NCBI RefSeq assembly: GCF_003688555.1 | Contig: NZ_REFR01000017.1 | Span: 1-64,000, forward strand | Reading direction: 5' to 3' | DNA length: 64,000 nt | DNA from: Eilatimonas milleporae | Lineage (GTDB): Bacteria; Pseudomonadota; Alphaproteobacteria; Sphingomonadales; Kordiimonadaceae | Part shown: one piece after another, positions 8,690-17,073 of the stretch | Layout of the letters: each line of letters begins with the position of its first letter | Position numbering within the stretch: position 1 is the first letter of the stretch | Translations under genes and position numbers: made by a program | Notes under the pieces: model-generated | Databases searched by the model: none | What the model was told of the DNA's origin: nothing | What the model saw: the letters and a program-made list of their open reading frames with translations, nothing else

Positions 8690-10009
8690 ATGACCACCAC
8701 GTCCGGCCCCGAAAAAACCGACCCGGCATCCTCTCCGGGCGATACGCCCGACAATGACGATGTTCTGGACGCGGAGGTCATCGCCGAGGAGACACCCGCA
8801 CCCTCTCGCGGCGGTATCCGTGATACGGAAAAGCCCGGGGAGGAACGGCAGCGCCGGCGTGGCCCGGTCGGCCTGATCGCCTGGGGGCTGGTGCTCCTGA
8901 TGGGCGGTGGTCTTGCCGGGGTTTACTTCGCTCCTGACTTTGACGCGGGATTGCAGCGGCTTGGCCTGCGGCAGGCGCCGGGGGCCGGTGATGCCGCCAG
9001 GGCGGAACGTGCCCGCCTTGAAGACCGTATCGCCCGGCTTGAAACCGTATCCGGCCGTCTGACCCGTGCACTGGCGGCGCTGGACGACGAAATGTCCGCC
9101 ATGGGCCCGCGCCTGGACACGCTGGAAGCGCGGCCCGCGACCGGCGCCGGTGCTACTGCCGGAGCTACCCCCGGCGCCATATCACGGGTGGATGAGACGG
9201 CGCTGCGTGATACCGCGGCAGGTGTTGACCGTCTGGACACCGCGCTGACGGATGTCCGTGACCGGCTGGGCACCCTATCCGCCGATGTGGATAAGCTGCT
9301 GCCCCGTATCCAGCGGGTTGAAACCGTCACGGGCCGTGCCCTGGAAGAGCGGGCCGTTCTGGCCCGCCAGGTCGACGGCCTTTCAGGCACGCTGAATGCC
9401 CTCACGACCGAGATACGGCAACCGGCCGGCCTGTCCGCGCGTCCCGAGGGCCGCATGTCCCTCAGCCTTATCGCCCTGCAGGGCACGGCCCTTTCCGGCC
9501 GGGAGTATGGCGCCGCGCTTGATACCTTCCGTGCTGCCCTGTCCGACCTGCCGTCCCCCCGTGCCGACGGATTTGCCCGGTTTGTCGAGGTATTGTCCAC
9601 CCACAGGCAGGGCGTTTTGCCCTTTGACAGGCTGGCGGCGGATTTTGACGGTGTCGCCAACGCCATCGTCGCCGCCCGCGACAAAACCGAAGGGCGCTTT
9701 CTGGCCGGCCTGTTTTCCGTTCGCAGAACGGATGCCGCCGCCGAAGGGCTGGATGCCACGCTGCGCGATGCCGAACGGCAGCTTGGCCGGGGCGATCTGA
9801 AAGGGGCGGTGGGCACCATTGCCGCTCTTGATCCTGCGGTGCGCAAGCCCGCGCAGGACTGGCTGGCAGCGGCGCGCGATCATATGGCGGTCAAACAGGC
9901 GCTGGACGGCCTTGCCGCCGAACTGGCCGTGGCCGCGCAAGCGGACGTTTCCGAGCCTGCCTTGCCGGCAATGGACCCGGAAACAGATAACGAAAGCAGC
10001 CTGCCGTGA
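8690..10009 (+). CDS. Mic60/mitofilin-like inner-membrane protein (COG4223)
   Basis: A 439-aa protein with an acidic, disordered cytoplasmic N-terminus (1-60), one membrane helix (about 61-83, GLIAWGLVLLMGGGLAGVYF), a long coiled coil (about 100-245, rich in RLE/LD heptads) and a helical C-terminal domain. This layout and the position between hemD and hemY are characteristic of the alphaproteobacterial ancestor of mitochondrial Mic60, which shapes inner membranes and bridges to outer-membrane proteins. Its stop overlaps the hemY start by four bases. The coiled coil contains a Gly/Ala/Thr-rich insert near residue 155. Confidence 0.8.
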   Translation: MTTTSGPEKTDPASSPGDTPDNDDVLDAEVIAEETPAPSRGGIRDTEKPGEERQRRRGPVGLIAWGLVLLMGGGLAGVYFAPDFDAGLQRLGLRQAPGAGDAARAERARLEDRIARLETVSGRLTRALAALDDEMSAMGPRLDTLEARPATGAGATAGATPGAISRVDETALRDTAAGVDRLDTALTDVRDRLGTLSADVDKLLPRIQRVETVTGRALEERAVLARQVDGLSGTLNALTTEIRQPAGLSARPEGRMSLSLIALQGTALSGREYGAALDTFRAALSDLPSPRADGFARFVEVLSTHRQGVLPFDRLAADFDGVANAIVAARDKTEGRFLAGLFSVRRTDAAAEGLDATLRDAERQLGRGDLKGAVGTIAALDPAVRKPAQDWLAAARDHMAVKQALDGLAAELAVAAQADVSEPALPAMDPETDNESSLP

Positions 10010-11391
10010 CACGTCTTGTCATCAGCCTGGCTCTGATCCTGCTCCTGGCGGCTCTGAGTGCCTGGCTGGTCGATCTGCCCGGTTCGGTCACCATGACGGT
10101 GGCGGGAAGGGTGGTGCAGACCAGTGTCGCCGGCCTTGCCCTGCTGGCCCTTTTGCTGGTGACGGTCGCGGGTGGGACTGTATGGCTGGTCGGCTGGTTG
10201 CGTCAGTGGGCACCGCTTATCGGGCGCGAGGCGGTTTTGAAACGCCAGCGCCGGGGCCTAAAGCGGCTGAATGAATCACTGGTTGCCCTGGCGGCGGGGG
10301 ATCACAGCCTCGCCGGCCGGCTTGTGGAAGAAGCGGAAATTCTGCTGCCCAGCCAGCCCATGTTGCATCTTGTAGCTGCCGAAGCCGCCCTCAGGTCCGG
10401 CGATCACACCAGCGCCGCATCGCGCTACCGCGCCCTCAGCGACAGTGCGGATGGCCGGCTCGTCGGTCTGCGCGGTCTGATCGGGGAGGCACGCCATCAG
10501 GGGCGTGCGGCGGAAGCCCTGCGCCTTGCCCGCGAGGCGCTGCGGGAAAACCGGAAAAGCCCGTGGGTTCTGGAAACGCTTTTTGAACTGGAAGTCGCCG
10601 CGGGCGAATGGCTGTCCGCGCGGGCCACGCTGAAGAAGCGTCTGGACATGGGTTTTGTGGACAGGGATCAGTCGGCCCGCCACAGCGGCGCCCTGCATTT
10701 TGCCCAGGCGCAGGAAGCCCGCCTGCGCGGCGATATGGCGGCGGCGCGCAAAGGTTTTCGCGCCTCCCTGTCCGAGCGGACGGATTTTATCCCCGCCATT
10801 GCCGCCCTCGCCCGCCTCGATATGGAAGAGGGTAAGGCATCGCGTGCGGAAAAGCATTTGTCCGAGGCCTGGGCCAAAGCCCCCCACCCCGGCCTTGCCC
10901 GGGCCTGGGCCCGCCTTGATGAAGCAGAGTCACGCGCCGACTGGCTGAAGCGCGTGCGGCGCCTGATTGCGCGCAATGCGGACCATCTTGAATCCCGCCT
11001 GCTGCTGGCGACCGCCCTGACCCAGGCCGGTGACCTGGAGGACGCGCGCGGTCTTCTCGACCGGTTGACGGCGGAAAGCCCCTCCAGGCGTATGTGGTCG
11101 GCACGGCTGGCCCTGGCCAGGATGGCGGGTGAGCCCACAGCCTCTTTCGAGGCCGCGATGGACGGCGCGGCGCAGGCGGCCGTCTGGATATGCGGACGCT
11201 GCGGCGGCGCTATGGAGGCCTGGGCCCCGTCCTGCACCCATTGCGGCGGCTTCGATACACTGGACTGGGAGCCCGCACTGGCCATGCAGTCCGGTCTGGG
11301 CCCGCGTGCGCACACTTTACCGCAAGCCGACACCATCACCCTGATTGCCGGTGGCGCCCAGGCGGCGCCGTCCGATATCCTCACCCGTTAG
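10006..11391 (+). CDS. hemY: HemY-like membrane TPR protein with C-terminal zinc ribbon
   Basis: A 461-aa protein. It has two N-terminal membrane helices (about residues 4-25 and 42-66), a HemY_N-type segment, then TPR helices. A C-terminal four-cysteine module follows (C396, C399, C410, C413; CGRCGG...CTHCGG) that would bind zinc, as in many alphaproteobacterial HemY proteins. This is the E. coli-type HemY of unclear role in late porphyrin metabolism, not protoporphyrinogen oxidase. It is translationally coupled to the Mic60-like gene. Confidence 0.85.
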   Translation: MTRLVISLALILLLAALSAWLVDLPGSVTMTVAGRVVQTSVAGLALLALLLVTVAGGTVWLVGWLRQWAPLIGREAVLKRQRRGLKRLNESLVALAAGDHSLAGRLVEEAEILLPSQPMLHLVAAEAALRSGDHTSAASRYRALSDSADGRLVGLRGLIGEARHQGRAAEALRLAREALRENRKSPWVLETLFELEVAAGEWLSARATLKKRLDMGFVDRDQSARHSGALHFAQAQEARLRGDMAAARKGFRASLSERTDFIPAIAALARLDMEEGKASRAEKHLSEAWAKAPHPGLARAWARLDEAESRADWLKRVRRLIARNADHLESRLLLATALTQAGDLEDARGLLDRLTAESPSRRMWSARLALARMAGEPTASFEAAMDGAAQAAVWICGRCGGAMEAWAPSCTHCGGFDTLDWEPALAMQSGLGPRAHTLPQADTITLIAGGAQAAPSDILTR

Positions 11392-11434
11392 GCTGCCAGT
11401 GGATGGCCGCATCCGCTACGGTATCCAAAAGGGC

Positions 11435-11463
11435 TTGTCGTTGCGCCCTTGCTCGGCTATAGA
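11435..11463 (+). promoter_or_regulatory. Probable sigma-70 promoter of tRNA-Thr
   Basis: TTGTCG (11435-11440) and TATAGA (11458-11463) are separated by exactly 17 bases, ending 62 bases before the first base of the tRNA. The match to TTGACA/TATAAT is 4/6 and 5/6. It is the only well-spaced pair I see in this gap. Confidence 0.55.
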
Positions 11464-11525
11464 ACGCCGGCACGCGGGGTCTGCCGTTTTATGACGGATC
11501 ACCCGTGCCACCACACCGTGGCCAT

Positions 11526-11601
11526 GCCGCACTAGCTCAGTTGGTAGAGCATCTCATTCGTAATGAGGGGGTCGCTGGTTCGAGTCCGGCGTGCGGCACC
11601 A
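11526..11601 (+). tRNA. tRNA-Thr (anticodon CGU)
   Basis: A full cloverleaf. The acceptor arm GCCGCAC pairs with GTGCGGC (11591-11597), followed by A and an encoded CCA. The D arm is GCTC/GAGC. The anticodon stem TCTCA/TGAGG carries the loop TTCGTAA with anticodon CGT at 11559-11561. The T arm is GCTGG-TTCGAGT-CCGGC. It decodes ACG. A degenerate copy of its 3' 47 bases lies 942 bases downstream. Confidence 0.97.
11555..11601 (+). repeat. Left attachment-like repeat (tRNA 3' half)
   Basis: This copy begins at the anticodon stem and runs to the encoded CCA of tRNA-Thr. It is the functional copy, as every stem pairs. Confidence 0.75.
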
Positions 11602-11623
11602 TCCTTCCAAATCGTTGGCGCGC

Positions 11624-12412
11624 ATGACTTTCTCCAAACGGCACAATTTTGCGAAAACGCCTCAGATCACCGTCAGGACGGATGCGCCCGATGGTCTTCG
11701 CTATGCCGTCATTCAGAACGCCTACGACTGCGTACCGAGCTACAACGAGATTCGTTCTGTGGTCTGCCGTGTCCTGCTGGGCGCACCTGATCCGAACAAC
11801 TGGAGCGAAGTTCCAAACATCCGCGACGAGGTACTCTACGACATTCGTCACTGCGATTGGTACAAGGTCTACGACGTTGCGGAGGCTCTGCTTGCCCATA
11901 TCGAGAACACTCGCGGGTATGACAACGCGGTTCAGTACGCCCAGGCGATGAATGACTTCTTCATCGGCGCAGGTATCGGCTGGCAGTTCGCTCCGAACGA
12001 GGGAATCGTCTACCGAGGCGATGAGACCTTTCAGGTCGCAACTGCCGAAGCGGCCAAGACCCTTGATGCCACTGGGCGTAAGAATGCCGCGACTGAAATT
12101 GAAGAAGCTATCCGGGACATCTCGCGGCGTCCCGACCCCGACATTACAGGAGCGGTTTCGCACTCGATGGCAGCGGTTGAGTGCGTTGCTCAAGACGTGC
12201 TCGGCAGCGAGCAGACCCTTGGTCAGATCGTCGGGAACCTGAACCTGCCAAAGCCATTGGACGAGGCGGTGAGCAAACTCTACGGCTTTGCGTCTCAGCA
12301 TGGACGGCACGTCAGCGAGCAGAGCAGGCCTGCGCCCGAGGATGCCGAACTGCTCGTCCAAGTCTCCTGCGCCGTCTGCACTTACCTTGCAAAAAGGACC
12401 GGCGGAGCTTAA
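11624..12412 (+). CDS. AbiJ-like abortive-infection protein
   Basis: A 262-aa protein. The N-terminal MTFSKRHNFAKTPQ and the following aromatic and helical segment resemble AbiJ_NTD4-type N-domains. The C-terminal half (TGAVSHSMAAVECVAQDVLG, LPKPLDEAVSKLYGFAS, GRHVSEQ, then ELLVQVSCAVCTYL) has the helical, RH-containing pattern of the Abi C-terminal/HEPN-like domain found in such defence proteins. I infer a phage-triggered toxin or nuclease. ATG 11624 is the first start outside the tRNA; a GTG at 11591 lies inside the tRNA and is rejected. It is the only gene in the tRNA-bounded island. The ribosome site is weak. Confidence 0.65.
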   Translation: MTFSKRHNFAKTPQITVRTDAPDGLRYAVIQNAYDCVPSYNEIRSVVCRVLLGAPDPNNWSEVPNIRDEVLYDIRHCDWYKVYDVAEALLAHIENTRGYDNAVQYAQAMNDFFIGAGIGWQFAPNEGIVYRGDETFQVATAEAAKTLDATGRKNAATEIEEAIRDISRRPDPDITGAVSHSMAAVECVAQDVLGSEQTLGQIVGNLNLPKPLDEAVSKLYGFASQHGRHVSEQSRPAPEDAELLVQVSCAVCTYLAKRTGGA

Positions 12413-12496
12413 CGGGTTCTTGCAATATCCTTGCAACGTGACTCTACCACATCGAAAAACACTTATTTTTCAAGTAGGTTACAGCCTAGCCCTACG

Positions 12497-12543
12497 CATT
12501 CGTAATGAGGAGGTCGCTGGTTTGAGTCCGGCGTGCAGCATCA
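12497..12543 (+). repeat. Right attachment-like repeat (decayed tRNA 3' half)
   Basis: It aligns to 11555-11601 without gaps. The four differences, at 12511, 12523, 12537 and 12541, are all G-to-A or C-to-T transitions relative to the tRNA. The upstream half of a tRNA is absent, so this is not a gene. Three CTTGCAA heptamers (12386, 12419, 12430) and an AT hairpin (GAAAAA-CACTTA-TTTTTC) lie just to its left. Confidence 0.8.
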
Positions 12544-12629
12544 CTTTTTTTTGCATCTTATAAATCATCGGATAGGAAATGGTGCAGCCGGCCTATGGTT
12601 TGAGGGACAGCGATACTGATGCCGCCAAC

Positions 12630-13421
12630 CTAGGCCAGTGCTTGTCCTCCCACGAGGGGAGCTGCCATTTCCGTGATGCTGTTGATGCTCACCTCGCTGT
12701 TCCGGTCGACAAGAATGGACTGCAGACCGGCCGTTCGGGCGCCCTGAATATCGGTATCGGGGGAATCCCCGATCATGACAACCTCATCGGGACGGGCCCG
12801 GCATTTTGCCAGGGCCAGATCGAACAGCAGGCCGTGTGGTTTGCCGATGACTTCCAGCTTGGGCGTTCCTTTGGGCAGGCAGGCGGTTATGGCAGCCAGG
12901 AGGGCGCCGGTTTCCGGGGTCAGCACGCTGTTCTGTCCGGGATGTGTCCGGTCCGGATTGGCCACCAGCAAGGGGACCCCGGCGGCCACCAGATTGACCG
13001 CCGTGGTCAGCTTGTCATACGTCAGGGTGGTGTCGCGCAACAGTATCACCGCATCGGGTGTTTCCGCCGTCAGCGTCAGCCCGATACCATGGGCAAAGGC
13101 ATGCATCTGCTGATTGCCCAGCAGGAAAACCTTGCTGTAGCGGGTACGTGCCTGGGTGATAGCACAGTGCCCGGCAAGAAAAATCCGGTTGACGGGGATA
13201 TGGATACCCCGACGGTCGAGAAACGCACAGAGATCCTGCGGCAGGCGGGTCGAATTGTTCGACATGATATGGACCTTGCCGCCATAGGTCGCCAGAAATC
13301 TGCGGGCGCCGGGCAACAGATCGTTGCCCGCGGCAAGGCAGCCGTCCCAGTCGACGAAAAGGGCCTTCGCGCTGTCCACACGGGCAGCGGCATCCAACAG
13401 GGAAAGGGTTTGTACCGTCAT
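12630..13421 (-). CDS. HAD superfamily subfamily IIA hydrolase (NagD-like)
   Basis: A 263-aa phosphatase. Motif I is FVDWDGCLAAGN, motif II is SNNSTR, and the late GKPHGLLFDLAL and MIGDSPDTDIQGARTAGL carry the motif III lysine and motif IV aspartates. The layout fits NagD/p-nitrophenylphosphatase-like IIA HADs, which act on sugar or nucleoside monophosphates. The start overlaps the end of the upstream metallophosphoesterase gene by four bases, so the two phosphatases form one translational unit. The substrate is unknown. Confidence 0.85.
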   Translation of the reverse strand: MTVQTLSLLDAAARVDSAKALFVDWDGCLAAGNDLLPGARRFLATYGGKVHIMSNNSTRLPQDLCAFLDRRGIHIPVNRIFLAGHCAITQARTRYSKVFLLGNQQMHAFAHGIGLTLTAETPDAVILLRDTTLTYDKLTTAVNLVAAGVPLLVANPDRTHPGQNSVLTPETGALLAAITACLPKGTPKLEVIGKPHGLLFDLALAKCRARPDEVVMIGDSPDTDIQGARTAGLQSILVDRNSEVSINSITEMAAPLVGGQALA

Positions 13422-14230
13422 CCGTCATGCTCCATGGACCGGGTGTCGAAAAAGCCCTGTGTGGTCAGCGCGAATGACGTGACCTGACCGGCGTTGACGT
13501 GGTGCAGGCTCAACCCCGGGGGTTCCATGGCCAGACTGGCCGTAGCGCCCGGTGCCAGGTCCAGATGAACCTGATGCGCTGTCGCGGCGGACGTTGTGCA
13601 GACGATGCCGGCCTGTTTTGTGGTGATGGTCCGGTGGACATGGCCGCTGATCACTTGCATCACATGGGGGGCCTGTCCCAGACAGGGCATCAGATCCGTC
13701 CACCAGGGCGGGTCTGACGGATCAAGCCAGCCGATGCCGGTATGAAACGGCGGATGGTGGGTGGCGATCAGCAGCGGCGTGTCGGTCGCCGCGACCTGTT
13801 CTTCCACCCAGGCAAGGCGTTTGCCGCAGAACCGGCCATGCCCCTCGCCTTCCCCGACCGTGTCCAGCATCAGGATCCGAAAAGTCTTGCAATCGATTGC
13901 ATACTGCAGAAAAGGGTCTGGCCCGGTATCTTGCCCGGCATCTTGGAGACCGGGCGCGAATGCCGCCTTGAAGCTATCGCGCCTGTCATGATTGCCCATC
14001 AGTGGAAAGACCGGCATGGCAAGTGTTTCAAGCACGGATCGCAGGGCGCCATATTCCTCTGTCGCCCCATTTTGCGTCAGATCGCCTGTTGCAAGAACCA
14101 GGTCTGGACGGGGTTTCAGCCGGTTCAAAAGGGCGATCACAGCTTTCAGGCGCGGCAGCGGGTCCACATGCCCGTACGCCAGGGTTCTGGGGGCGGTGAT
14201 ATGACAATCAGTGATTTGGGCAATAATCAT
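13418..14230 (-). CDS. Calcineurin-like metallophosphoesterase (CpdA/GpdQ type)
   Basis: A 270-aa class III phosphodiesterase-like enzyme. Metal-site motifs in order are DCHIT (DxH), GDLTQNG (GDx), GNHDRR (GNHD), IATHHPP and SGHVHR (GHxH). Relatives hydrolyse cAMP or glycerophosphodiesters. It is the first gene of a two-gene unit with a HAD phosphatase and is divergent from an RpiR-type regulator with 131 bases between the starts. Together they suggest removal of a phosphate or phosphodiester from a sugar or glycerol compound; this is inference from context only. Confidence 0.85.
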   Translation of the reverse strand: MIIAQITDCHITAPRTLAYGHVDPLPRLKAVIALLNRLKPRPDLVLATGDLTQNGATEEYGALRSVLETLAMPVFPLMGNHDRRDSFKAAFAPGLQDAGQDTGPDPFLQYAIDCKTFRILMLDTVGEGEGHGRFCGKRLAWVEEQVAATDTPLLIATHHPPFHTGIGWLDPSDPPWWTDLMPCLGQAPHVMQVISGHVHRTITTKQAGIVCTTSAATAHQVHLDLAPGATASLAMEPPGLSLHHVNAGQVTSFALTTQGFFDTRSMEHDG

Positions 14231-14361
14231 GAGACTTGTTCATTTGCAGGTTCGGCGGCTAGGTTTGCGGCCGTGACCATTGTGGATGGGCAGTGGGGCC
14301 GTTTCGTGTGTCCGACAGGGCCATAATCGGGAAAAACGGTTCCAACAACCGGGAGGGTGCC

Positions 14362-15285
14362 ATGTCGGCCCGCATCAACAAGACAGGGGTATCCGGGGCC
14401 GCTTCGCCCCCTGCGCGGCGGGGACGGCGGCGTCACAAACCGGTTGAAGGTGTGCTGTCCCGCCTTCAGGCCGGTCTCGACAGTCTGAGCCCCACGTCCC
14501 GGCGTATTGCCGCCCATATCGTTGCCCACGCGCATGACGTGGTGCAGATGTCCATCACCGAGCTTGCCGACACCGTCGGCGCCAGTGAAGGCGCGGTTGT
14601 CAAACTGTGCCAGCAGATCGGCACCACCGGCTTCCAGCAGCTTAAACTGTCGCTGGCGCAGGATCTGGTCAATCCGACGCAATATATCCACGAGGATCTT
14701 GACCCCCGGGACACCACCGGGCGGGTTATTGAAAAGATTTTTGCCAGCGGTATGCAGGCGATGCAGGACACGTTGCGGGTTCTCGACCCTGATGAAATGG
14801 GCAAGGCGGTTGACGCGCTTCTGGCCGCTGACCGGGTGGAGCTGTATGGCATTGGTAGCGCGGCGCCCATTGCGGAAGATGCCTATTACAGGATGCTGCG
14901 CATCGGTATGAATTGCCGCCTTGCCGTTGATTCGCACGCCCAGGCCATTTGCGCATCCCTGACGGATGAGCGTGTCGCCGTGCTGACCGTATCGCATTCC
15001 GGCAGTACGCAGGAAACCATTGCCGCGACCCGTCTGGCGAAGGAAGCGGGTGCCAAAACCATCGTCATTACCAATTTCGGCAAATCGCCGATCCAGCGTC
15101 ATGCCGACGTGGTGCTGCAGACGATGGCCCGCGAGACCCGGTTCCGTACCGAGGCCATGACAAGCCGTCTGGTGCAGCTGGCAATCGTCGACGCGCTGAT
15201 TGCCTGTCTCGCGCTGGCCAATCATGATGATGCGGTTGAAACCCTGCGCCACACCTTTGATGTGTTGTCCACAAAGCGGATCTGA
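14362..15285 (+). CDS. MurR/RpiR family transcriptional regulator
   Basis: A 307-aa protein. The N-terminal HTH_6 domain spans about residues 35-105, with SRRIAAHIVAHAHDVVQMSI and the recognition segment TVGASEGAVVKLCQQIGTTGFQQLKLSLAQ. A SIS sugar-phosphate-binding domain follows (ELYGIGSAAPIAEDAYYRML, VSHSGSTQETIAATRLAKEAGA). ATG 14362 has GGGAGG six bases upstream; earlier in-frame starts are unsupported. It is divergent from the phosphoesterase/HAD pair, which it may control in response to a phosphorylated sugar. Confidence 0.9.
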   Translation: MSARINKTGVSGAASPPARRGRRRHKPVEGVLSRLQAGLDSLSPTSRRIAAHIVAHAHDVVQMSITELADTVGASEGAVVKLCQQIGTTGFQQLKLSLAQDLVNPTQYIHEDLDPRDTTGRVIEKIFASGMQAMQDTLRVLDPDEMGKAVDALLAADRVELYGIGSAAPIAEDAYYRMLRIGMNCRLAVDSHAQAICASLTDERVAVLTVSHSGSTQETIAATRLAKEAGAKTIVITNFGKSPIQRHADVVLQTMARETRFRTEAMTSRLVQLAIVDALIACLALANHDDAVETLRHTFDVLSTKRI

Positions 15286-15313
15286 CCGTGCGTTCATGGC
15301 GATACCTTCGCGG

Positions 15314-16804
15314 TCACGGCGCTTGTCGTTCCGCCAGGCGGCGGGCGGCGGCGGGCCGTGATGCGCCCGTGCCGTCTGTGCCGTGTGCGCGGACCTTCGC
15401 CCAATAGGCTTTCAGGTCGGCTGCGATCTCGCCCGAGAAAAGATACAGCGCGCAGATATTCGGAAAGGCCATGGCGAAAATCATCGCATCGAGAAAGCGG
15501 ATCGCCTCGATAATGCTGAATGTGGGGGCGACGGCCACGATGCTGAGGAAAAGCGCCTTGAACAGAAGCCGCCGCCGCGGGGTTTCCCCGAACAGATAGC
15601 CCCAGGCCCGTTCGCCATAATAGGCCCAGGCGATCAGGGTCGATATGGCGAACAGGACGATCGTCAGCGCCAGCAGGGGCGGAAACCACGGAAACACGTT
15701 GGCAAAGGCGGCGGAGGCGATTTCAATGCCCTCCAGATCGCTTGCGGTGTGCAGACCGGTCGACACGATGACAAGGGCCGTCAGGCTGCAGACGACAACG
15801 GTATCGAAAAAGGGTTCGAGAAGGGCGACAAACCCCTGGGCAATGGGGTCCGATGTGCGTGCGGCCGAATGGGCGATCGCGGCGGACCCCAGGCCGGCCT
15901 CACCGGAATAGGCCGCGCGCTGGAAGCCGATGATCAGGCTGCCGACAAACCCACCGCCCACAGCGCCGAGGGAAAAGGCGTCCGCAAGGATAATGCCGAC
16001 GACACCGGGCAGGTCGGCAGCGTGCGACAGGATCACGGCCAGCGCCGCCAGGATATAGCTGCCGCACATGATCGGCACCAGAATACCGGTGACTTTGGCA
16101 ATGCTTCTGATGCCGCCGATGATCACCAGCCCGACCAGAACCGCAATGACAATGCCGAAGGCCAGGCCCCCTTCAAGACCGCTGACATATGAGAATTGCA
16201 CATAGGCCTGATTGATGGGGAAAAGACTTGTCGAGCCGAATACGGTTGCCACGGCGAAGAAGCCCGCGGCGGCCACGCCGGCCCGGCGCAGACCCAGTTT
16301 GGAAAACGCGATCGGCAGAAAATACATCGGCCCGCCGGAAAAGCTGCCGTCCGCATTGCGCCGGCGGTATTTGACCGCCAGCGTGCACTCGACAAATTTG
16401 GTCGTCATGCCTAGAAAGCCGGCCACCACCATCCAGAATGCCGCCCCCGGCCCGCCCAGGGAAATGGCCAGCGCCACACCGGCGACATTGCCGACACCGA
16501 CGGTGCCGGACAGGGCGGTTGAAAGGGCACCCCAGTGGGAGACATCGCCCTCGGCCGTGGCTTGCGAATAATCGCCGCGCACAAGCCTGACCGCATGGCC
16601 GAAGCCGCGCAGATTGATGAAACCAAGCCTTATGGTGAAGAAAACAGCCGCGCCGATCAGCCAGATAACGACGAAAGGCAGGGCGACCGTGCCGATTTCA
16701 ACCGAAAAGAAAACAGTGTCATATATGACCCCGGTGATGGGGCCAAGGACCGCGTTTATCGCCGTTTCAATGGCCACAATTTCCCCCTCTGTTTCAATCG
16801 GCAT
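15314..16804 (-). CDS. Alanine/glycine:sodium symporter (AGCS family)
   Basis: A 496-aa membrane protein with about ten hydrophobic helices. The family markers HWGALSTALSGTVGVGNVAGVALAI and GPGAAFWM...GMTTKFVECTLAV..., plus the later GEAGLGSAAIAHSAA, are clear. It imports alanine or a related small amino acid with Na+. ATG 16804 lacks a ribosome site; GTG 16774 has GAGGGGGA six bases upstream and is a plausible start ten residues later. It is convergent with the RpiR gene. Confidence 0.92.
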   Translation of the reverse strand: MPIETEGEIVAIETAINAVLGPITGVIYDTVFFSVEIGTVALPFVVIWLIGAAVFFTIRLGFINLRGFGHAVRLVRGDYSQATAEGDVSHWGALSTALSGTVGVGNVAGVALAISLGGPGAAFWMVVAGFLGMTTKFVECTLAVKYRRRNADGSFSGGPMYFLPIAFSKLGLRRAGVAAAGFFAVATVFGSTSLFPINQAYVQFSYVSGLEGGLAFGIVIAVLVGLVIIGGIRSIAKVTGILVPIMCGSYILAALAVILSHAADLPGVVGIILADAFSLGAVGGGFVGSLIIGFQRAAYSGEAGLGSAAIAHSAARTSDPIAQGFVALLEPFFDTVVVCSLTALVIVSTGLHTASDLEGIEIASAAFANVFPWFPPLLALTIVLFAISTLIAWAYYGERAWGYLFGETPRRRLLFKALFLSIVAVAPTFSIIEAIRFLDAMIFAMAFPNICALYLFSGEIAADLKAYWAKVRAHGTDGTGASRPAAARRLAERQAP

Positions 16805-17073
16805 GCAGCGTGTGTGGGTATCCGCAGGCCCTGCTTTCCGTCTTTCCCGTGGCCGTCATGAACGGTTGTCGCGGTGTTCGCTGCGATTGGCCGGCCCCTG
16901 CCTTTTATCGGGTTATGAGATTTATTCAATATTACATATAATATAAATGAGACAATTTTCTTTCAGGCATACATAAATCCTGCAGCCGCTTGCCCGGGGT
17001 AGGCTGGAACACTCATATCCACCATTTCAAAAAGAGAGCTTATCGATCTCCGCCGTGTCCGGCGGGCACCATA
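16805..17073. other. AT-rich intergenic gap
   Basis: There is no gene here. A strongly AT-rich stretch (about 16910-16980, with TATAATATAAAT on the plus strand) separates the symporter from the end of the phosphoramidate-type cluster and probably contains the symporter promoter. No convincing terminator is visible. Confidence 0.5.

Larger units (their letters stand above)
11555..12543 (+). mobile_element. tRNA-anchored mini genomic island with one defence gene
   Basis: The interval is bounded by the 3' part of the intact tRNA-Thr (11555-11601) and an imperfect direct repeat of it (12497-12543, 43 of 47 identical). This is the signature of tyrosine-recombinase integration into a tRNA gene with regeneration of the 3' end. 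The 942-bp unit holds just one gene, AbiJ-like, and no integrase. Its base composition is visibly less GC-rich than the flanks near its right end. The island could be a deletion remnant or a hitchhiker mobilised in trans. Confidence 0.75.

Noticed and set aside
11591-11623. A GTG start for the AbiJ-like gene inside the tRNA
   Set aside because: It would make the tRNA 3' end coding. ATG 11624 gives a sensible N-terminus.
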